Virus record (IMG/VR): IMGVR_UViG_3300018080_000512
Location: 1 to 27,119 of that record
Length of the DNA: 27,119 bases
Direction: 5' to 3' (one strand)
From: a virus
Positions 8,365 through 16,271 of the stretch are shown in pieces. Position 1 is the first letter of the stretch; each line of letters opens with the position of its first letter. The translations under genes were made by a program, and so were the position numbers. The notes under the pieces were generated by a model. That model searched no databases and was not told where the DNA came from. It saw only the letters and a list, made by a program, of their open reading frames with translations.

Positions 8365-11240
8365 TATCGGACATCCCCGTTGTTGTACCGCATCGCTTCA
8401 TTCATCGGATCGTTACGCCGATTCGAGGAGCGGGCGGACTGCGCAGACGCCCCACGTTTCAGATCACCGAGGACGCGGCGCGACAAGTCGATCTGCTTCT
8501 CGTTCTGGGATACCATGCGTTCGAGCAGCTTGACCATCTTGTCTGTATTCTGGTCCGGCTCGACCGTAACAATGGGCTTGCCCTCAACATCCTGACCGGG
8601 CAACGAGGGAGGACGCTGTGGAACTGCTGTGGGTCGCGGTGGCGCACCCGGCGGCTCGGCAGCTGTAGTTCCCATTTCGATCTGCGGACGGATCACCGGC
8701 GACACCTCGACTTCGGCTTCACTGATCCCAACCTTTTGGTTGATCTTGTCCATCGCATCCAAGTACCGCTCGGAGAATCGCATAAATGCGCTCTCAGATT
8801 CTTGCGCCGCTTTCCGGACTCGCCCTTCGGTCTCGACGGCTGCGACCTCAATTGTACGCCCGCCGATGTCGGACATCACCTTCTGTACCTGCTTCTCGTT
8901 CAATCCCATGTTGACGAGGAACAGTTCGCGTTTGGTCATGTCCTTGATCTGCATGGCCAGACCCTTGAGGGTGTTCTCCGCGTCCTGCTGCATACGCCGA
9001 AGCTGGGCCTCGCCAACCCATGCCTCTTCTTGACCGGTGCGGATCAATTCCTGCTTGGTCTTTTGGAGCTCACGAATCTTGTCCCGCATCTTATCGTACT
9101 CGCCAATCACATTCGCATTGGCTGCGGCAAACTCCTCGGCGAACCCCGATGCCTTGATTGTTTCGAGTCGATTCTTTTCAATCTGTTTAGTCCACTCGCG
9201 CCACTTCGCAATTGCGATGCTGACACCGGCCAAGACCGCACCCATGACACCGAGGAATGCCCCGAACCCGAGATTCGCAGACAGTAGTGTAGCTGCCCGC
9301 AGCCCCTTCATCTTCGCGGTGAGGGTTGTCAAATCCATACTTAGAAACTTGAATGCGCTCCGCAGACCTTTAGACCCCACGATCCAACCAATAAGTTTAC
9401 TCGTCGCACCGATGACCAAGCCGATCTTTTCGCTGAACGCGAACAAGGCAAGCCCCACAGTCCCCCATGTAACATAGCTCTTCTGGGTATCCTCACTCAA
9501 CCCATTCCACCATTTACGGAGGTCTTGAATCTTCACAATCAACCATTCGATTGCCGGGATCAAATGCTTATTGAGAATATCCACAACACGCATACCCTGC
9601 TCTTCCCAAAGTCCGGCTAAGGCATCCTGTGCCTGATTCCATGCACGGGTCAACCGATTCTGACGCGCCGCAGCCGCATCGGCTTGGAGTTTTCCTTCTG
9701 CAATAATCTTCCGTTGTGCCTCAACCATCTTCCGAATCGCCCCCGGCTCGAAGTTCTGAAGACGGAGCAATTCCCTTTCAGTGATCCCGATTGCATTTCC
9801 CATTGTACGAGCAAACGACATGATCTGCGGACCGGTCCGGTTGACCATGCTCTGGGTAAAGTCTTCCATCAACCCGACCACATCGCCACGTTTGAATCGA
9901 TCCTGAATCGCATCCATCGCCTCACCGGTTGCGAAGGACCATGCTCGCGACACCGGTCCGACCACACCGCGTGCGATCTCCTGCTGGAGACCCGTAAACA
10001 TCTCGGCGATGGTCTGAGGTTTGATATAGGTCGAAAGCGCACCAGCAATCGCTTGAAGATCGCCGGTCATCTCGGTCTGAGTATGCCCCATTCCGTCTGC
10101 CGAGAGGCGGAACATGTCCTCCAGCGAGGCGGTGAAGTCAAGCACCTCTTGGGAAGACAGCATCGATTGGTCCGCGATGAACTTGATCCCGGCACCGATG
10201 TTTCGCAGCTTGTTGACATCGGCGATCGCGCCGACACCGATGATCCGCTGGTAGAGCTGACCGATGTTCTCCGCCGACAATCCGGTGGCCTGTGCGGTTT
10301 CGAGGGTGGCCTTGGTGTAGTCACGCAGCACCTTCTCCCCGTCGCGCACCGTGCGGTTCAGGAAGGCGACCTGCACACCGGTCTGGACGATGCCCTTCAA
10401 CTCGTCAACCGACAAGCCGAGAGCCACCGCCTGCTGCCGGGTCTGGTCGATCACACCGGCGACCGCACGGCTCTGTTGGATCGTCATGTAGAGCTGCGCA
10501 TTCATATCCTTGATGCGCAGCGCCGCATTCAACCCCGCCTTGGCCAGCGACATGATGATGTAACCGATCGAGAGCTTGCGCATCACCGAGAACACCTTGC
10601 TCCACGACAACCCGAGCTGTTCGAGACCCAGTGCGTTCTCCTGCACCTGTCCGGCCATCCGACCGAGCTGTCCGCTTGCCGCCAGTGCTGCGGCACTTAG
10701 ATTGCGCAGTGACCCGGCAGCCCGTTGATTCGCGGTATCGCTCTTCTTAGTCTCTGTCGTCACCTTCTTCTCGATGCCGAAGAACTTACCGAGGAGCCGG
10801 GTTGCCTTTCCGAGCACCCCGCTACGCCGACGGATCGATTCGTTGGCCCGGTTGCTGGCTTCCTCGAACTGTGCAACCTCGTTGATGAAGGCGTCGTCGA
10901 TGATCGGTTCGCCCATCGGCTCCGGTTCAGGGCGTGGAGGTGCGGTCGGTTCGGGTTGAGGAGCCGCACCGGGGGCAGCTCCCGGACCGCCCATACCGGC
11001 CCGCTCGAACGATGAGAAGTCGGGAGTCGGCACGCGGAACGCAGACCTCAAGCGATCCGTGAACTCGATGGTTCGGGCGATCGCCTGATCCATGTAAGTG
11101 TTGAACACATCAAACACCTTACCGAGATCGTTGACACCGCTCTGCACCGCACGGATAAACGAATCCACCTGCGTCGTGATCGACTTCAGGGGACCGCTGG
11201 TCTGGTCGTTGATCTGGACAACCCAGATTAGCTCGTTCAT
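8364..11240 (-). CDS. Tail tape measure protein (958 aa)
   Basis: The longest tail gene lies directly after the tail-chaperone pair, as tape measure genes do. Residues 1-70 are helical. About 82-112 form a Pro/Ala-rich linker. A long helical part follows, with hydrophobic segments near residues 225 (IGYIIMSLAKAGL), 600 (TVGLALFAFSEKIGLVIGAT) and 660 (FGAFLGVMGAVLAGVSIAIA). These are the classic membrane-active stretches of tape measures. A second Pro-rich linker precedes the C-terminus, where VEPDQNTDKMVKLLERMVSQ looks like a short coiled coil. The protein fixes tail length and is ejected into the host envelope. The ATG at 11240 overlaps the stop of the frameshift extension as ATGA. No peptidase or transglycosylase domain was recognised. 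Confidence 0.88.
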   Translation of the reverse strand: MNELIWVVQINDQTSGPLKSITTQVDSFIRAVQSGVNDLGKVFDVFNTYMDQAIARTIEFTDRLRSAFRVPTPDFSSFERAGMGGPGAAPGAAPQPEPTAPPRPEPEPMGEPIIDDAFINEVAQFEEASNRANESIRRRSGVLGKATRLLGKFFGIEKKVTTETKKSDTANQRAAGSLRNLSAAALAASGQLGRMAGQVQENALGLEQLGLSWSKVFSVMRKLSIGYIIMSLAKAGLNAALRIKDMNAQLYMTIQQSRAVAGVIDQTRQQAVALGLSVDELKGIVQTGVQVAFLNRTVRDGEKVLRDYTKATLETAQATGLSAENIGQLYQRIIGVGAIADVNKLRNIGAGIKFIADQSMLSSQEVLDFTASLEDMFRLSADGMGHTQTEMTGDLQAIAGALSTYIKPQTIAEMFTGLQQEIARGVVGPVSRAWSFATGEAMDAIQDRFKRGDVVGLMEDFTQSMVNRTGPQIMSFARTMGNAIGITERELLRLQNFEPGAIRKMVEAQRKIIAEGKLQADAAAARQNRLTRAWNQAQDALAGLWEEQGMRVVDILNKHLIPAIEWLIVKIQDLRKWWNGLSEDTQKSYVTWGTVGLALFAFSEKIGLVIGATSKLIGWIVGSKGLRSAFKFLSMDLTTLTAKMKGLRAATLLSANLGFGAFLGVMGAVLAGVSIAIAKWREWTKQIEKNRLETIKASGFAEEFAAANANVIGEYDKMRDKIRELQKTKQELIRTGQEEAWVGEAQLRRMQQDAENTLKGLAMQIKDMTKRELFLVNMGLNEKQVQKVMSDIGGRTIEVAAVETEGRVRKAAQESESAFMRFSERYLDAMDKINQKVGISEAEVEVSPVIRPQIEMGTTAAEPPGAPPRPTAVPQRPPSLPGQDVEGKPIVTVEPDQNTDKMVKLLERMVSQNEKQIDLSRRVLGDLKRGASAQSARSSNRRNDPMNEAMRYNNGDVR

Positions 11241-11434
11241 GTCTGACCGTGTTCCGCTTTCAGCTTCTCGACAAGTTTATCGTAGAAGTGCCGGTACTCC
11301 AGCACCTTGAATAGTTTGAATCGAAACGGGTCTATGCCGCCAAAGAGCCACATGTTGACCCGGACCTGCTCGATGTCTGCAATCGAATACAGCTTCCCAC
11401 CGAATAGCGACAGCAGGTCAGGGTCGCCGGGGTC
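11237..11434 (-). CDS. C-terminal extension of the tail-assembly chaperone, reached by frameshift (65 aa)
   Basis: This frame runs from the slippery site to a TGA that overlaps the tape measure start. It reads DPGDPDLLSLFGGKLYSIAD and on to VEKLKAEHGQT, with a helical pattern (RFKLFKVLEYRHFYDKLVE). Its only in-frame ATG after the overlap is at 11356, and the codons upstream of the slip are merely the shadow of the chaperone gene. The simplest reading is that ribosomes reach it by a +1 (or -2) slip at 11436-11441, giving a fusion of about 320 aa. Position just before the tape measure gene is exactly that of the G/GT type chaperone pair in lambda-like tails. It could instead be translated alone from an unusual start, but no suitable site is visible. 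Confidence 0.65.
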   Translation of the reverse strand, partial: DPGDPDLLSLFGGKLYSIADIEQVRVNMWLFGGIDPFRFKLFKVLEYRHFYDKLVEKLKAEHGQT

Positions 11435-12200
11435 GAAAAAACTCGTCCATATCGAATTGGAAGTCGATCTTGTTTTCCCATCCGCACTCGTCGCACTCGC
11501 GTTCCAAGTCCAGATCGATACCGACCGCGTGCTCCTCCATGCTCTGGCGCAGCGCGTAGCCGTTGCCGCCATGGCTCAACGCCTTCTTGACAAACGCATC
11601 GGCCTCGACCGGTTCGAGCTCCTCACCGTTCACAGTAACGAGGCTCGCCTTGATCCGATGCCGGTAGGCCGGGTCACCCTTGTACGGGATACCCTTCTTC
11701 TTGAGCTCCGCAGCATTCTCGATCGCAGCCTGTTCGTCGTAGCCACGGAGATGCCGCCAGCCCACCTTGTAGTTCCCGTGGGGCAGCGTCACATAGCGGA
11801 CCTCTTCCCACTCCGGCAGTTCGCCGGTTTCCGGATCGGACTTCGGCCCCAGAATCCGAAACTGGGAGATTGGGATCGTCGTCGTGTTGCGAGTGTCGCA
11901 ACGCCGACACGCCCAATCAAAGGTCCAGCCTTCGCCGAGCGTGATCCGTCGAATCTGCATGAAGAGGTAGAGCCGATCGCCGGTCAGAAACTGATCCGGG
12001 GCTACCGGGCAGTTCTTGACACAGTTGGCAATGAGAGTGGAGATGATTTCGCGCCGGGCCTTCGAGCCAGCCTTCTGGAGGAGCTCTTCTTCCTCGACAC
12101 CGAAGGGATCGACACTGACGATCCCACCCGGCAGCTGGTCGCCATAGGGCAGCCCGAGAGAGGGGAGGGTTACTTGTTGGGTGTAGATGGTTTCCGACAT
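11418..12200 (-). CDS. Tail-assembly chaperone, T4 gp26 (baseplate hub assembly)-like, with two CxxC pairs
   Basis: The 260-aa protein begins MSETIYTQQVTLPSLGLPYG, the entry pattern of the T4 gp26-like family. GGIVSVDPFGVEEEELL and FLTGDRLYLFMQIRRITLGE match the family's next conserved parts. Two cysteine pairs, CRRC at 98-101 and CDEC at 236-239, suggest one zinc site bringing distant segments together. It lies between tube and tape measure, the slot of the tail-tube/tape-measure chaperone. Its last codons contain the frameshift site, so two products are expected: 260 aa and about 320 aa. The ATG at 12200 has AGGAG about seven bases upstream. Family membership is recalled from pattern; the chaperone role is inferred from gene order and frameshift. 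Confidence 0.72.
   Translation of the reverse strand: MSETIYTQQVTLPSLGLPYGDQLPGGIVSVDPFGVEEEELLQKAGSKARREIISTLIANCVKNCPVAPDQFLTGDRLYLFMQIRRITLGEGWTFDWACRRCDTRNTTTIPISQFRILGPKSDPETGELPEWEEVRYVTLPHGNYKVGWRHLRGYDEQAAIENAAELKKKGIPYKGDPAYRHRIKASLVTVNGEELEPVEADAFVKKALSHGGNGYALRQSMEEHAVGIDLDLERECDECGWENKIDFQFDMDEFFRPRRP
11435..11441 (-). other. Candidate programmed +1/-2 frameshift site (TTT TTT C GA)
   Basis: In the chaperone frame the mRNA reads GAG TTT TTT CGA CCC, and the stop follows five codons later. Skipping the C at 11435 lets the Phe tRNA re-pair on TTC and continues as GAC CCC GGC in the extension frame. A -2 slip on the T run gives the same frame with one extra Phe. CGA is often slowly decoded, which would favour a +1 slip. 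No stem-loop or upstream stimulator was proven. Confidence 0.6.
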
Positions 12201-12241
12201 TGGATTCTCCTAGACAGATGGATTGAGGCGGATAGCCGGAA

Positions 12242-12263
12242 AGGGGTGGGACGAACCACCCCT
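12242..12263 (-). terminator. GC-rich hairpin after the tail tube gene
   Basis: An 8-bp perfect stem (AGGGGTGG / CCACCCCT) encloses a six-base loop read TTCGTC on the transcript. TTTCC overlaps and follows its 3' edge, so it is only weakly terminator-like. It lies 37 bases beyond the tail tube stop in a 99-base gap. It may be a leaky terminator or an RNA 3'-end stabiliser for the abundant tube message. The remainder of the gap holds only the ribosome site of the chaperone gene. Confidence 0.55.
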
Positions 12264-12299
12264 CTAAAGACGATGTCAAACAGGATCAGGTGTTTGGGA

Positions 12300-12833
12300 T
12301 TACGCTCCGCCGCCGACGAGGTAGGCCCGGTCGCACCGGAGCGTGAACTCGATCATCAGGTTCTCGACGGTCGTGTAGGACAGCTCACCCCACGACTGGG
12401 CCTGCGGCCAGCAGCCCTCACAGAGCCACTCGCGTTCCAGCGTGCCGTCCGGCGCGAACAGCACCATCTTCACATCCTTCTTGTAGATGCGAGGCAGGTT
12501 GACGAGTCCGGTACGCGGATCGCCCACCTGATTGTACCATGCGAACGCGGCGTTGCGGCTCTGGGCATCCACGAAGTCCCTGATCCGCATCGCGAAGTTC
12601 TCGAAGCGAAGCGCACCGGCCATGAACACCTGCATGTTCACAAAGTCGATCGTGACTTCCTCGAAGCTGGACGAGGGGATACCACCGCCTTCGACGGCGA
12701 GGTAGAGCTCGCGGCCCTGCGTCAGCGTCGGGATGTCCGCGACCTGAATGTAAAAGTTGTTGGTCAGCTGCGGCGTCCACGTATTGGCACCGCCTCCCGC
12801 CGCGATATAATCGGGAGCGAGTTTATCGGCCAT
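12300..12833 (-). CDS. Tail tube protein, T4 gp19-like
   Basis: The 177-aa product has the length and pattern of contractile-tail tube proteins. NNFYIQVADIP opens the core barrel. GGIPSSSFEEVTIDF and a conserved Phe/Asn-rich loop follow. DVKMVLFAPDGTLEREW then CEGCWPQAQSW marks the conserved region of the gp19 family near residues 125-150. It would stack as hexameric rings inside the sheath. It starts at 12833 after GGAGG, with a 49-base gap from the sheath gene. The sheath-tube order is the universal one for contractile tails. Confidence 0.88.
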   Translation of the reverse strand: MADKLAPDYIAAGGGANTWTPQLTNNFYIQVADIPTLTQGRELYLAVEGGGIPSSSFEEVTIDFVNMQVFMAGALRFENFAMRIRDFVDAQSRNAAFAWYNQVGDPRTGLVNLPRIYKKDVKMVLFAPDGTLEREWLCEGCWPQAQSWGELSYTTVENLMIEFTLRCDRAYLVGGGA

Positions 12834-12882
12834 GATTTAACCTCCGATCCTGTCGTTTATAGACCTGTTACACCAACACCGA

Positions 12883-14400
12883 TTAAGCGGCGTTCAGCAA
12901 TTCGTTGAAGTCCGCGCCCTGCGACGTGATGACGAACTCCAGTTCGATCACCTCGGCGACCTTGGTGAACTTCAGGTAGATGCGTCCGCGCATCTCGTTG
13001 CGTTCCTGCACGATCTCGGTATTGAGGGTCTCGTCCATCACGAGCAGGAAGTCGATCAGACCACGTTGCGCCCGGATGTCGCGTAACGGGGGTTCCGCGA
13101 CCGACAGCCATTGCCGCCATGTGAACGAGTCCGAGAACTCGAACACGAAGGACTCGGTCACCGTCGCCAGAGTCGTCTTGATCTGGTTGAGCGAACGCCG
13201 CACATTGAGGCGGTCGAGCGCCGTGGTCTCGCGTTGCAGGGTCTTCTGTCCCTGAATGAAGATACCCTGACCCAGCTTGTTGACAATCGGGTTGACGCTG
13301 TTGCCGGGTCCATACATCAAATCGCGCTCCGCCTGATTCGGCGTAGTCACCGAACGCAGACTGTTGACCGCTCCACGCGGGTCACCGGCGGGGGCGTACC
13401 ACGGGTACGCGGCCCGGTCGGTCCGACCGAACGCGGCAGCGGCGAAGCAGGACGGCGCGAGGATCACTTCTTGATTGTTGAACTCGTCGAACACGACCTG
13501 CTCGGGCCAGTACAGCGCCGCATAGCTGCTGTTGAGCGCGGGCGAACCCGGACTCGGCTCATTGTGCCAGTCGACCACACCGGTCGCGGTAAGCCCGGTC
13601 GGCGGATCGACAATGGCAACCGCATCCTTCCGGGTCTCGGCGGTCGTGATGAGCTGATTGACCACCACGGTATCGCTGAAGCCGGGGGCGAGGATCGTGT
13701 CCACGAAGACCTGCTCGCGGTCATCGAACTCCTGAATCCCGGCGATCACCTTGCTCGCGATATTGCTACCGCTGAACCCGTTGCCCTCGACGATGCCGCC
13801 GCCGAGATCGACCATCTCGAAGCCCACCGCGTCCTGCGTCGGGTCCGGCTCACCGGCCACACCCAAGACTTCCGCCGTGATCCGCTCGCTACCGGTGTCG
13901 GGATCGTTGACGGTGTCCTCGACATTGGCACGGGTCAGGTTGTCCCATGTCTCCAGCAGCTCGGGGTTCCGGGTGCTGAACGTGTCATACAGATCGATCT
14001 TGAACCCGCTGGTCGAACCGGCGCTCACCCTGATCTCGTAGTCGGTCGAGTAGGTGCCATACTCGGACGCCTCGAATTTCACGCTGTCCGCCGCGAGCGC
14101 GTCGACCAGCGTGGCAAAGCCTTTGCCCAGCGGATCGTCGCCCATATCGCTGCCGACACGGACCACCCAGAGCGTGTTGAGCTCGCGGAGAATCTGCCGA
14201 GCCGCGTAGAATCCCTGACTGTTGGGATCGGCACGTCCGAAGGTCTCGGTGAAAGTGTTTTCGTCACCCACCAAGGTCCGCGTGTTCAACGGCCCCTTGG
14301 TCGCCGTGATGACGATGCCCACGCTCGTCGGAGCGGCTTGCGGCGCGTACAGACTCCGATCGATTTCTTTAATGTAGGTTCCGGGGCTGACAGGACTCAT
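12883..14400 (-). CDS. Tail sheath protein, T4 gp18-like
   Basis: The 505-aa protein begins SPVSPGTYIKEID, the common sheath N-terminus. At about residues 28-110 it has GIVITATKGPLNTRTLVGDE and LWVVRVGSDMGDDPL. The C-terminal domain is highly typical: LGQGIFIQGQKTLQRE, LDRLNVRRSLNQI and FTWRQWLSVAEPPLRDI, ending in FVITSQGADFNELL. Subunits polymerise around the tube and contract to drive it through the envelope. The ATG at 14400 follows AAGGAGAG. The gene is somewhat shorter than T4 gp18, as expected if an outer insertion is reduced. Confidence 0.93.
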   Translation of the reverse strand: MSPVSPGTYIKEIDRSLYAPQAAPTSVGIVITATKGPLNTRTLVGDENTFTETFGRADPNSQGFYAARQILRELNTLWVVRVGSDMGDDPLGKGFATLVDALAADSVKFEASEYGTYSTDYEIRVSAGSTSGFKIDLYDTFSTRNPELLETWDNLTRANVEDTVNDPDTGSERITAEVLGVAGEPDPTQDAVGFEMVDLGGGIVEGNGFSGSNIASKVIAGIQEFDDREQVFVDTILAPGFSDTVVVNQLITTAETRKDAVAIVDPPTGLTATGVVDWHNEPSPGSPALNSSYAALYWPEQVVFDEFNNQEVILAPSCFAAAAFGRTDRAAYPWYAPAGDPRGAVNSLRSVTTPNQAERDLMYGPGNSVNPIVNKLGQGIFIQGQKTLQRETTALDRLNVRRSLNQIKTTLATVTESFVFEFSDSFTWRQWLSVAEPPLRDIRAQRGLIDFLLVMDETLNTEIVQERNEMRGRIYLKFTKVAEVIELEFVITSQGADFNELLNAA

Positions 14401-14414
14401 GCTGCTCTCCTTCG

Positions 14415-15350
14415 TTAATTCGAGATACCAGTATCGGCGTTGCGCCCAGCCGTAACAAGCTGGTTGTAGCCCGTCGTGTCAGACGGGAACACCGCGTAGT
14501 AGTAGGTTCCGGGGGCGATTACATCCGAGATGCTGTTGGCGGCACCGGGGATCGGCGACGGGTCGGTCAGCACTTCGTCTCCGTCGGTCTCGTCGGTCGG
14601 GTACGACCCAACCTTCCGGCGCACCTTGATAGCGGTCAGCCCGCTCTCGTCAGGATTGGTCCAAGTCAAATCGACTTGGCCGTCCTCCGTATCGGTGGCA
14701 ATGAAGTCCAGAACCTGTGAAGGCGAGTTCGGAACCGCTGTCACCGCGTTCTCACCCGGAGTCACGTCCGTAGTCCAGTTCATCCCCAGATCGCGGGCCG
14801 TGATCCAGTAGTAATATGTCGTCTCATCGATCAACCCGACATCCTCGATGGCGAGGCCGATGCCGGGACTGTTCTCTTTCACCACGGCCACCAGCTCGGC
14901 GTCTTCGTCGTCGCGTCCCGTTGGATAGCCACCCTCCTTGCGGTAGATTTCCAAACGCTCCAGATCGTCGTCGCCCGGATTGGTCCAGCGCAGGATCGTC
15001 TTCTGGGACTGGCCGCTCTGGCCGGTCAGGTTCGTGACCCGTTGCGGAGGATCGGTATTGGGGATAACGCGAAGCTCGTTGGGCACGCGCCGCGCCAGAT
15101 CGGGCGTGATCTCAAACGGCGAGATAACGATCGTACCGGGCAAGTCTACATCTTCCGTCGGGACCAGCTGACCGCGAAATCCAACGGTTTCGTTGCCAAC
15201 GGTTACGTAGATACCCTGATCCGTCTTGTTGTAGATTTCACGGACCTCCTCCGGCGTCAGGATACCGGGGCTGTACGCGGGGAACCCATAGGGCAAGGTC
15301 ACCCCGATTTCCCCGACTCCGATCTGGGGATAGCCGTAGTTGAAGAACAT
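14415..15350 (-). CDS. Virion protein with two tandem fibronectin-III-like domains (311 aa)
   Basis: An unrecognised N-terminal part (1-95) is followed by two similar domains, about 100-187 and 208-300. Each has the Fn3 signature of a Pro-rich entry, a central LRWTNPGDDDLERLEIYRK or LTWTNPDESGLTAIKVRRK strand pair, a YPT turn followed by Asp/Glu, and a TTYYYWITARD or GTYYYAVFPSD strand. The shared motif shows an internal duplication. Fn3 and Ig-like domains decorate phage tails and heads, where they may bind cell surfaces weakly. Placement just before the sheath gene suggests a tail-associated or sheath-decorating role, which is inference. The ATG at 15350 follows GAGGAG, which overlaps the stop of the 76-aa gene. 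Confidence 0.78.
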   Translation of the reverse strand: MFFNYGYPQIGVGEIGVTLPYGFPAYSPGILTPEEVREIYNKTDQGIYVTVGNETVGFRGQLVPTEDVDLPGTIVISPFEITPDLARRVPNELRVIPNTDPPQRVTNLTGQSGQSQKTILRWTNPGDDDLERLEIYRKEGGYPTGRDDEDAELVAVVKENSPGIGLAIEDVGLIDETTYYYWITARDLGMNWTTDVTPGENAVTAVPNSPSQVLDFIATDTEDGQVDLTWTNPDESGLTAIKVRRKVGSYPTDETDGDEVLTDPSPIPGAANSISDVIAPGTYYYAVFPSDTTGYNQLVTAGRNADTGISN

Positions 15351-15353
15351 GGC

Positions 15354-15584
15354 TTACTCCTCGTTGTCCGGGATCGCGGGTCGCGGGGCGTTCTGCTCCC
15401 TGATCTCCGTGATCCGGATGAAATCCCGGCGTGCCAGTGTTTCGAGATGTTCGGACATCTCGGCCTCGTCGATCTCAATCGAACCCTTGCTCGGGAGGAA
15501 CTTCGCCTGCTGGCCCGGACGATCCAGTGCCTTCAGGTTGATGTAGATTCCCGTCTTCTTGCGGTTCGTTACCTTGATCTTCAT
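15354..15584 (-). CDS. Small hypothetical protein (76 aa) upstream of the Fn3 gene
   Basis: The product opens with a basic strand segment MKIKVTNRKKTGIYINLKAL, then has a short Gly/Ser loop, an acidic patch (SIEIDEAEMSEHLETLA) and a disordered Pro-rich end. It may fold as a small beta domain with one helix. AGGAGG lies seven bases before the ATG at 15584 and overlaps the stop of the gp15-like gene, so expression is well supported. I do not recognise the family; position among neck and tail genes is the only hint of role. EIREQ near its end is regarded as a chance match to the processing-type motif seen in the head proteins. Confidence 0.68.
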   Translation of the reverse strand: MKIKVTNRKKTGIYINLKALDRPGQQAKFLPSKGSIEIDEAEMSEHLETLARRDFIRITEIREQNAPRPAIPDNEE

Positions 15585-15593
15585 GCAGACCTC

Positions 15594-16271
15594 CTAGTTA
15601 GACCGTGGGATCGAGTCGATGCACAGCAAGTCGCCGTCCCAATCGTAGTAGTCCAGACGGATGCTCAAAATCTGATACGCCTTCTCGTAAAACAGTTCGT
15701 CGAGTATCAGATACTTCGCGTCGAACAGCGGGAAGAGATTTGCTTTCACCGTCAACGGATAGGTGTAACGGATCGTGCGCAGCTCGCCGCCCGGTTCGAG
15801 TTCCGAGGTATTGGTTCCGGTCTCGGAGTACACCTCGATCCACTTATAGCCCCACCAGCTGCCCACGTTGGCCCGCAGGTAGCGCGGCGGCAGGTTCCAC
15901 AGATACATCGCGATGCGACGCCGGTAGTAATTCATCTGCCACTGGTGCTGGGTCCAGATGTCGATCTGGTAGTCGATCTCGATCGGTGTCGGGTACTGGG
16001 AACGGTAGAACTCACCGTCCACCTGTATCCCGGAGACCCGCGCCGCCGATTGCCGCTCCTGATCCATCCGGTCATCGCCACGGCTCAGGATGATCCGAGG
16101 CAACGCGAGGTTCTCGTTCTCAATCGTCTTCCCCGACAGGTAGTCGAGGTAGCGCCGCTGCGGTGTCGCGAAGAGCACCTGCGGCGTAAAGTTCGGTACG
16201 GCATCGGAGATCGCACAGGCGATCATATCGAGCATACACGAATCGTAGAGTCGCAGCGTTTCGACAAGCAT
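15594..16271 (-). CDS. Tail terminator / sheath stabiliser, T4 gp15-like (225 aa)
   Basis: The frame extends upstream to 16379, but the first 36 codons there overlap the previous gene in another frame. The ATG at 16271, which overlaps the upstream stop as TGATG, gives a natural 225-aa product starting MLVETLRLYDS. It shares the layout I recall for T4 gp15: RRYLDYLSGK near the start, NLALPRIILSRGDD, then YPTPIEIDYQIDIWTQHQWQ and a late IRYTYPLTVKANLF strand pair. gp15 caps the tube and sheath and attaches the tail to the head neck. Position between neck and sheath genes agrees. Confidence 0.75.
   Translation of the reverse strand: MLVETLRLYDSCMLDMIACAISDAVPNFTPQVLFATPQRRYLDYLSGKTIENENLALPRIILSRGDDRMDQERQSAARVSGIQVDGEFYRSQYPTPIEIDYQIDIWTQHQWQMNYYRRRIAMYLWNLPPRYLRANVGSWWGYKWIEVYSETGTNTSELEPGGELRTIRYTYPLTVKANLFPLFDAKYLILDELFYEKAYQILSIRLDYYDWDGDLLCIDSIPRSN

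Noticed and set aside
11307-12908. Long plus-strand frame of 533 aa, with similar ones at 13111-14418, 15042-16394, 19673-21262 and 21271-22869
   Set aside because: Each lies opposite a minus-strand gene with convincing family motifs. These are antisense shadows caused by codon composition.
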